DNA of 64,000 bases from Sequoia sempervirens (Eukaryota > Streptophyta > Pinopsida > Cupressales > Cupressaceae), in NCBI GenBank assembly GCA_007258455.2, contig VDFB02193867.1:527364751-527428750 (forward strand), written 5' to 3'. Position numbers and translations under genes: made by a program. This document shows, in pieces, positions 58,370-64,000 of this stretch. The notes beneath the pieces were generated by a model. That model was not told the origin of the DNA. It worked only from the letters and a program-made list of their open reading frames with translations, and made no database searches. The stretch's first letter is position 1. Every line of letters begins with the position of its first letter.

Positions 58370-59628
58370 CATGAAGGTCATCAAGGCATTAATTGTCGGC
58401 TTCCATAGGGATTGAAAAGTTATCCCAGACAATTTAGTAGGTTTCCCTACTATGAGTAGCTACAAATTGTGCATTTGTTTGATACAATGCATATTGGAAA
58501 GAATATAACATAAACATTATGGAAAATATTGGATGGAAGGCATGACAAAGAAAAAATTGTCAAAATTTGTAGTGACATTCATGAAGCCAATCATACAATG
58601 AAAAAATGTCATTCAATTAAGTAGCGATGGAGACCAAATTAATATAAGTGCCCTTCTTTGGTTTTAAACAAAGCAAAAAAGCAATGCTATAAAAGAAGTC
58701 ATACAAAAAAATTGATTTCCCACAGGATTTGCTACGAACATAAACAATATAATAACAAAGAAAGGTGAATTTGGGTCAGGGATGAAAACTCATGATTGTC
58801 ATACCTTCATTAAGGTTATTATTCTGGTATATTATATACACTTGTATAATGCATGTACTTTTCAGTGTGTTGTGTTTACTACTTTTAGAAAAATAATGAA
58901 AAGATCATTTTATAATTGTTGCAGTACATTCTACCTCTATCTCTCCTAGACAGCTTTGACAACAACGTCAAACAAGTTATATATGATCTTGAAAAATACA
59001 TGAGGTAAGTAGCGATATTTGTTCAATTCATTGTATACAACTTATAATTTCCATTTGTTTTACTTGTTATGTAATATAATGTATATTTTTGTTAAATATC
59101 GTTAATATATTTGTGCCTTGAATCACTTGTAGATGGTTGTCATCTAAAGAAATCCATAAAGAAGATATAAATTATTGGAAGAGAAAAATTCCTCATCTAA
59201 TGTGTGAAATGAAAAAGTGTCTACCTTCAAAAATTTTCAATGCATAAAAATGCTATCTCATACACCAAGTTGAGGAGATTGAATTGTGTGGACCTATACA
59301 CACAAGGTCAATGTGGATGGTTGAGAGGCACTTGAAATTTTTGAAGGCTTTGGTTAGACAAAGAGCACATCCTGAGGGTTCTATGGTGGAGGGATATATG
59401 GTATACCAGACCATGGTGTACATTAGTGAATATCTTCCTAAGTTTGTAGCAAAGATCCATGTAGATCGCATTTGGGATCCCAACTCCATTAACAAATTCG
59501 AAGGGGAGTACCTGATGGGGAAAGGTAGATTGAGGAAAGTGAGAGGTAATTATAAGATGGTCATGGAGATTAATTGGAATACATTTTACATATGGTTTTT
59601 ATGTATATTGTACTTATTTAATTTTTAA
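58370..59628 (+). pseudogene. TNP2 C-terminal and DUF4218-type region
   Basis: 58490-58600 reads LFDTMHIGKNIT (HNLDVMHIEKN in intact proteins). 58780-59220 has GMKTHDCHTFIK and a RWLSSKEIHKEDINYWKRK segment, with another intron-like gap at about 59005-59132. 59275-59560 is open: EIELCGPIHTRSMWMVERHL, KFLKALVRQRAHPEGSMVEG and VYISEYLPKF, the DUF4218 signature. Stops before and after it close the frame. Confidence 0.8.
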
Positions 59629-60079
59629 TCTTCAATATACATCAATTATAAATTAAGGTCGTATACTAGGGTATTTAACTAATTATACGTTGTTTGTGAA
59701 TTTCAATTTTTTTTGATATAGTTGGTCGAAAGTGGGATGCACTACATTTGTACGTCACAAACAATCTTGATTGGATGATGGTATGGATTGAATGATGTCA
59801 ACAATTTGGTTGCACATTAACATGGGAAGGTGTGGCTTCATTGGTTAAAGAAGCTCATCGTAATGGAGATTCCAATGTCACACTTGAATGGAAATTGATT
59901 TAGCATATGGTTTAAGAGATAAAAAGGTATGTATAAATATATTAATTACCCATATTATTTAATTATTTTCAATTATATTGATGTATATATATGTTGAGAT
60001 TGTTTTCTTTGCATACATTCGGCCAAGAATAAATATGTTTATCAATTGATGATATTGCAATAATTTTTACATGCTTGAC

Positions 60080-60534
60080 ATATTGCAAGTGAAAAACCAC
60101 AAGGCTATGAGGTGCAATGATTATAAATTTCAAATAAAAATGTTGGATGACACGAAGAAAAATTATGATTCTAGTATAATTGCAGTCTTTTAGGTGACTA
60201 ATGTTTCATCTAGAAGTGACATACATCCAGAAGTCTCAGAAAATTGATACTATGAGATTTTGGATGATATACTTGAGTGTGACTTTAAGTCCTTCAGATT
60301 AATTATGTTCATCATCCTATGGTATAGGCTACGATTGAATGAAAATGATCCTGAGAGAACTGTTATTAAACATGATAATGGATTTACCATGGTTAATACA
60401 AGGTTTGAATGAGCGAGCTAGAAATGAGCCCTATGTTCTTCCAAGCCAATGTGAGCAGGTATTTTACTCAGAGGTTCTAGGTAAACCGGGTTGGTCATTT
60501 GTTGTTAGAAATGATCCAAGAGGAAGGATGATAA
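60080..60534 (+). pseudogene. DUF4216-type region of the CACTA relic, interrupted
   Basis: Text from about 60115 (CNDYKFQIKML) through YEILDDILECDFKSFRLIMF to EPYVLPSQCEQVFYSEVLG and GWSFVVRNDPRGR matches the C-terminal DUF4216 region of CACTA proteins. It stops where TGTTGGAG starts at 60535, so a later insertion removed the tail. Confidence 0.72.
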
Positions 60535-61559
60535 TGTTGGAGTTATGGGCAAACACTAAGAGGGGGGGTGAATCAGTGTCAAAAACTTTTTCAACTTTAA
60601 CCAAGATGTTTAATTCTGATTTCCTTTTCTTTCAACAATGGAGTAGAGTAATCACTTTTGAAAGCATAAAGATATGACAACATTAACTTAGTCTATTTGA
60701 AAACTTATGAAAATATGATTTGAGTGAGATATCTTGCATTTCCCAAAACATAGCTCAGATTTGATCTCAATATTACTCTGATTAATGCATTCATGAGTTG
60801 AATGTAATCATTCATAAACAATTGAGAACAGTAATAAACCCAACAGTGAACTAAAACTACAACATAGAAAAGTAGTGAGCACACAGAAGAACAAAGAGAC
60901 AAAAGATTTGTCAAGTAGAAAACCCTCCTGGGGTAGAAAAACCACTCCTAAACTGCCTTACTGGATTAATCTTCAAAAACCACTTTTAACAATGCCTTAT
61001 AGGCTAATTTTTGAGCACCAACTCAAGGAGCACCAACCCCTCATTTTGAGACATCAATCTCAAGGAGTACCAACCCCTTTCATAGATTTCAGAATTACAA
61101 TAATAATATATTAGAGAATCTCTCTGTTTTTCAGTTAAGTTCATAACACTCTGCTTCTAATACTCTAGGAATCCAACTCTTGTATTACAAAGTTTTCCAA
61201 TACATATCTTGATACAGCCAAAATAACTATCTCTCAAAATTATAGGCTAGCAACAACGTCACTATTTTCAACATTGGTTTTTATATACATTTCAAGTATG
61301 TTTGTTTTGGAGAAATCTTCAAAAAGCGTTTTTCACAAGATTCTAAAACTCATTTGCTAATTTTAGCTAAATAATGACAGTTTGTAGATGATTGTAGAAA
61401 TCCAGAGTAATGCATATCCAGAAAGCTTTATTTCTATGCTGAGTCAGGAGATTTCAAAATTGTAACTGAAAGATTTTCATCAAAGCCATGCCTGCCCACT
61501 AATAGAAAATATTAACCTCTAAAAACTCAGAGAAAAACTTGCTAGAGATTCGATGCCAA

Positions 61560-62640
61560 CCAAAGATGTCTGCATGCAACTATACTTAGAAAAATACATG
61601 TCGGCCACTATGTATGAATTCTTCAAAAATCATTTGCTGAGACAACAGTCGCCACGTGTTCTTTGTGATTCACTAAGACCTTATGCGAGCTACATTTCTT
61701 TTTCCTTAATTGCTTTCACTATGACCTAGTGAAGTCGGGAAGACCTCTCGTAGACCACATTAAGTTTCACCAAAAGCCCTTTTTCCTCTTATGTGTCGCT
61801 GTGACATTCAGATAGTCCTGCCGAAGGAAATTATAACTTGACCATTCTTTTTGTCCCTATGCGTTGCCATGACCTTTTGCCATCAGGGAGAAATCATATT
61901 GAAGATCTTAATGTTTCCCCGAGATCACATTTCTATTAAATTTGTTTCAGTCGCTGAGACACAAGATTATTTCTCTCCGAGATGTGCCCAATATTCCCCT
62001 TCACTAAGACAATATATAGTCAGAGAGACACTATATAGATTGCTTTATGTTATACCAAAATTCATTCTTTCATCCAGTGTTGCCGAGACATTCTACTATC
62101 GAGGAGACATTTTGTAGATTTCGCTTTGTTTTACTAAAAGATTTTATCCCTTATAAGTTGATGTAACATAATGGTTCTCTCACCAATGCATCCTTCTATT
62201 TGTCACTATGACACATCAGAGTTGGGGAGAAGTCATATTGCCAACATTATGTTTCATCGAAGGGTTTCCTTAGTGTATTGTTCGTTCGCTGAGACATAAG
62301 GAAACTTTTCACCGAGATGCCCTTTAGATTCATTCACTATTGCTATGACCATATGATATTGGAGAGACCTCTCATAGAATAGAATTTGTTTCACTAAAGG
62401 TCACTTGATACACATTGTCATCGTAACATATTGTTTTTCTTGCTGACGAGTCCATCCATCCTATATTTGTTGTTGTAACTTCAAACTATCGAGGAGACAT
62501 CTAGTAGATTCTTTCAGTCATACCGAAACACCCCGAATTCACACCTGTTCGCCGAGACTTCTAGAATGTCCTGCCAAAGGAAATTGTCCAACGATGGTCG
62601 GTGTGACATTGAACATCCGTTATGACATCACGTGGTGCTG
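61560..62640 (+). repeat. CGCYGAGAC-type degenerate word array, copy in the right-hand insertion
   Basis: Phrases such as TCGCTGAGACAC, TTGCCGAGACATT, TTCGCTGAGACAT, TTCGCCGAGACTT, CTGCCGAAGG, TCGAGGAGACAT and CGGTGTGACATT recur every 20-60 bases on the plus strand. Same word family as in the inner-element LTRs. Confidence 0.6.
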
Positions 62641-63605
62641 CCACAATAGTGGTTTACAATTTTTGGGAGGAACTGATTTTTGCTGAAATCACATATTTTT
62701 AGAAAATATAATGATTTAAGCCTTGAAATGTTCCATTTAAAGAATTCCAATTGAAGATGGTTTGATCAAACTACCTTAAATCAAACCCCCTTGGATAAAA
62801 CCCCGCTAGTTTTAAACCATACCTATAACAGAGTCTCCTTTACACCTATCAAAATGCTGATAAAAAACCACTTTTGATTTACCTTTTAGGGGATCAAATG
62901 AATTCATTTAAAATTTACTTTTTGCAAGTATGTATTCATTATTATAAGCTTCCCAAAAAGTATAATTTTAAATAAATTTAATTTGATTATTATATTTATT
63001 TTTTATTTCTCGTGAATGTAGGTTTTTCACCGAAAATCAAGCTCTTTGTTCTGCACATGTGGAAAAATAGCAGATTATTAAAAAAAAAATTAAAAATATT
63101 AGTGCACCAGATATTGAAGTCTTGATCCAACAAAGAAAAAAATTGAATTTTGATACATACAAAAAAAGTTACACGTTATATAGTCACGCTATGTTTGAAT
63201 TATAATTGGTTTGAATTCAAAACTTGATTAAAGAAAAAAATATTCAATAAAAAACTAGCTAACCAAGTGGAAGCACTAGATATCGAGTTGCAAATCTAAA
63301 TTGAAAGAATTAGAATTTTATCCTTCATGGAAAAAAGTTATGCATTATCACGGTGAGTGTCACTTTTTAAAATGTTGTTTTAGAAAAAAATGGTTTTCGA
63401 GGGAGATGGAAAGAAGTGCAATCTAATTCCAAAATTTTGAAAAAAATATATTTAGAATCTATAGAAAAAATTTCATGAAACTCTAGTTTGCATCATCTTC
63501 AAATTCCTCATGGTTTAGCTGCTATAGGTGCCCAAAAGTGAAGATTTAGTTAAAAAAAATATTTCAGTGTCCAGTTTGGCCAAAAATTGTAAACCACTAT
63601 TGTGG
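62641..63605. repeat. 26-bp perfect inverted repeat pair
   Basis: CCACAATAGTGGTTTACAAT with the following TTTTTGG (62641-62666) appears as its exact reverse complement at 63580-63605; weaker pairing (CACGKGGTG) extends outward from the left copy. About 910 AT-rich bases without genes separate the arms. Confidence 0.85.
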
Positions 63606-63649
63606 GATCACCCCGTGCGCTGAAAGCAAAAATTCTGGCCGAAGTGAAT

Positions 63650-64000
63650 CCCATATGTGATGTTGGCGAGACAAAACCACTTCGCTGAGACCTATTCCGA
63701 AAACCCTGACTCTTGCTGATACACATCCATCCACCATCAGTCGGTGTGACATTGCACATTCACTGTGACATTTCAACGAAGGCACAACCTTTGCTGATAA
63801 GACCTTTCGGTGCACGGTTGGTGAGACACTATGTCTTCGGTGAGACTACATATTGAAAACAACACTCCTACTGATAGAATTCCACACACATTAGTCAAGG
63901 AGACATAACCTTTTCGCTATGACCCTTCACTGAAGCCTTAAACTCTTGCCGACGTGTTTCCATTTAATCTCCGATCTGTGTGACATACTTATTTCGTTGA
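63650..64000 (+). repeat. CGCYGAGAC-type word array at the window edge
   Basis: TTGGCGAGAC, TTCGCTGAGACC, TCGGTGTGACATT, TTGGTGAGACAC, TTCGGTGAGAC and TTCGCTATGACC on the plus strand, continuing past the window end. Same orientation as the arrays at 15640 and 61560. Confidence 0.6.

Larger units (their letters stand above)
56137..60534 (+). mobile_element. CACTA (En/Spm) transposon coding relic
   Basis: Plus-strand text follows the order of a plant CACTA TNP2 protein: the Cys-rich association domain, TNP2 core, the DUF4218 region and the DUF4216 region, over 4.4 kb with plausible introns. It is broken by many stops. It ends abruptly at 60534, where an LTR-like sequence begins. No terminus belonging to it was identified; the CACTA terminus at 54873 points the other way. 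Confidence 0.82.
60535..64000 (+). mobile_element. LTR-retrotransposon-like insertion, incomplete
   Basis: TGTTGGAGTTATGGGCAAAC followed by ACTAAGAGGGGGGGTGAATC at 60535 looks like a conifer LTR start and cuts the CACTA relic. The next 2 kb is non-coding: doubled CTCAAGGAGYACCAACCCCT phrases (61022 and 61058), then word arrays at 61560-62640 and 63650-64000. No coding domain or second LTR lies within the window, so the class and right end are unknown. Confidence 0.5.

Overview
The window looks like intergenic DNA of a large, repeat-filled seed-plant nuclear genome. A gymnosperm, probably a conifer, fits best: it is AT-rich, has nested old Ty3 elements with long LTRs, L1-type LINE relics, a decayed CACTA transposon, and one intronless lectin receptor kinase copy in 64 kb. 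The species cannot be resolved from the sequence alone, and the conifer assignment is inference.

Layout. 1-4,705 (minus): an L1-type LINE relic with ORF1, endonuclease and RT, cut by the window edge and split by a 772-bp terminal-inverted-repeat (TIR) element. 4,706-7,962: AT-rich DNA with no supportable gene. 7,963-28,630 (plus): a nested pair. The outer element is a Ty3-type element with ~1.1-kb LTRs (7,963-9,059 and 27,520-28,630), a gag relic, a polypurine tract and no recognisable pol. The inner element is a complete but dead Ty3/Tat-like element (14,665-26,643) with 2.4-kb LTRs and gag, protease, an extra RNase H, RT, RNase H and a truncated integrase. 29,020-29,550: a LINE 3'-end fragment carrying a perfect 34-bp palindrome. 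29,551-32,900: no gene. 33,516-35,691 (plus): an L-type lectin receptor-like kinase, the only host-type gene, broken by one frameshift and one TGA, with a ~220-bp tandem duplication just upstream. 38,509-39,507: a miniature LTR element with an initiator-Met primer-binding site. 42,160-43,120 (minus): a probable solo LTR. 43,755-51,775 (minus): a second Ty3 element with gag and protease but no pol, carrying another copy of the TIR element. 54,674-54,873: a CACTA-type terminus with subterminal repeats. 55,314-56,094: the third TIR copy, inverted. 56,137-60,534 (plus): a CACTA TNP2 transposase relic with introns. 60,535 to the edge: an LTR-retrotransposon-like insertion rich in degenerate CGCCGAGAC-type words.

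How the parts relate. Nothing here forms an operon or pathway; the structure is a record of insertions. The two pol-less Ty3 elements must have depended on enzymes from other elements. The inner Tat-like element has the full set of domains, but its RT and integrase catalytic residues are changed. The three TIR elements share ends and length but sit in unrelated hosts, which is the best evidence for an independent non-autonomous DNA transposon family. The most unusual signals are that family, the RNase H domain lying before the RT, the periodic CGCCGAGAC-type word arrays shared by different LTRs, and several long palindromes.
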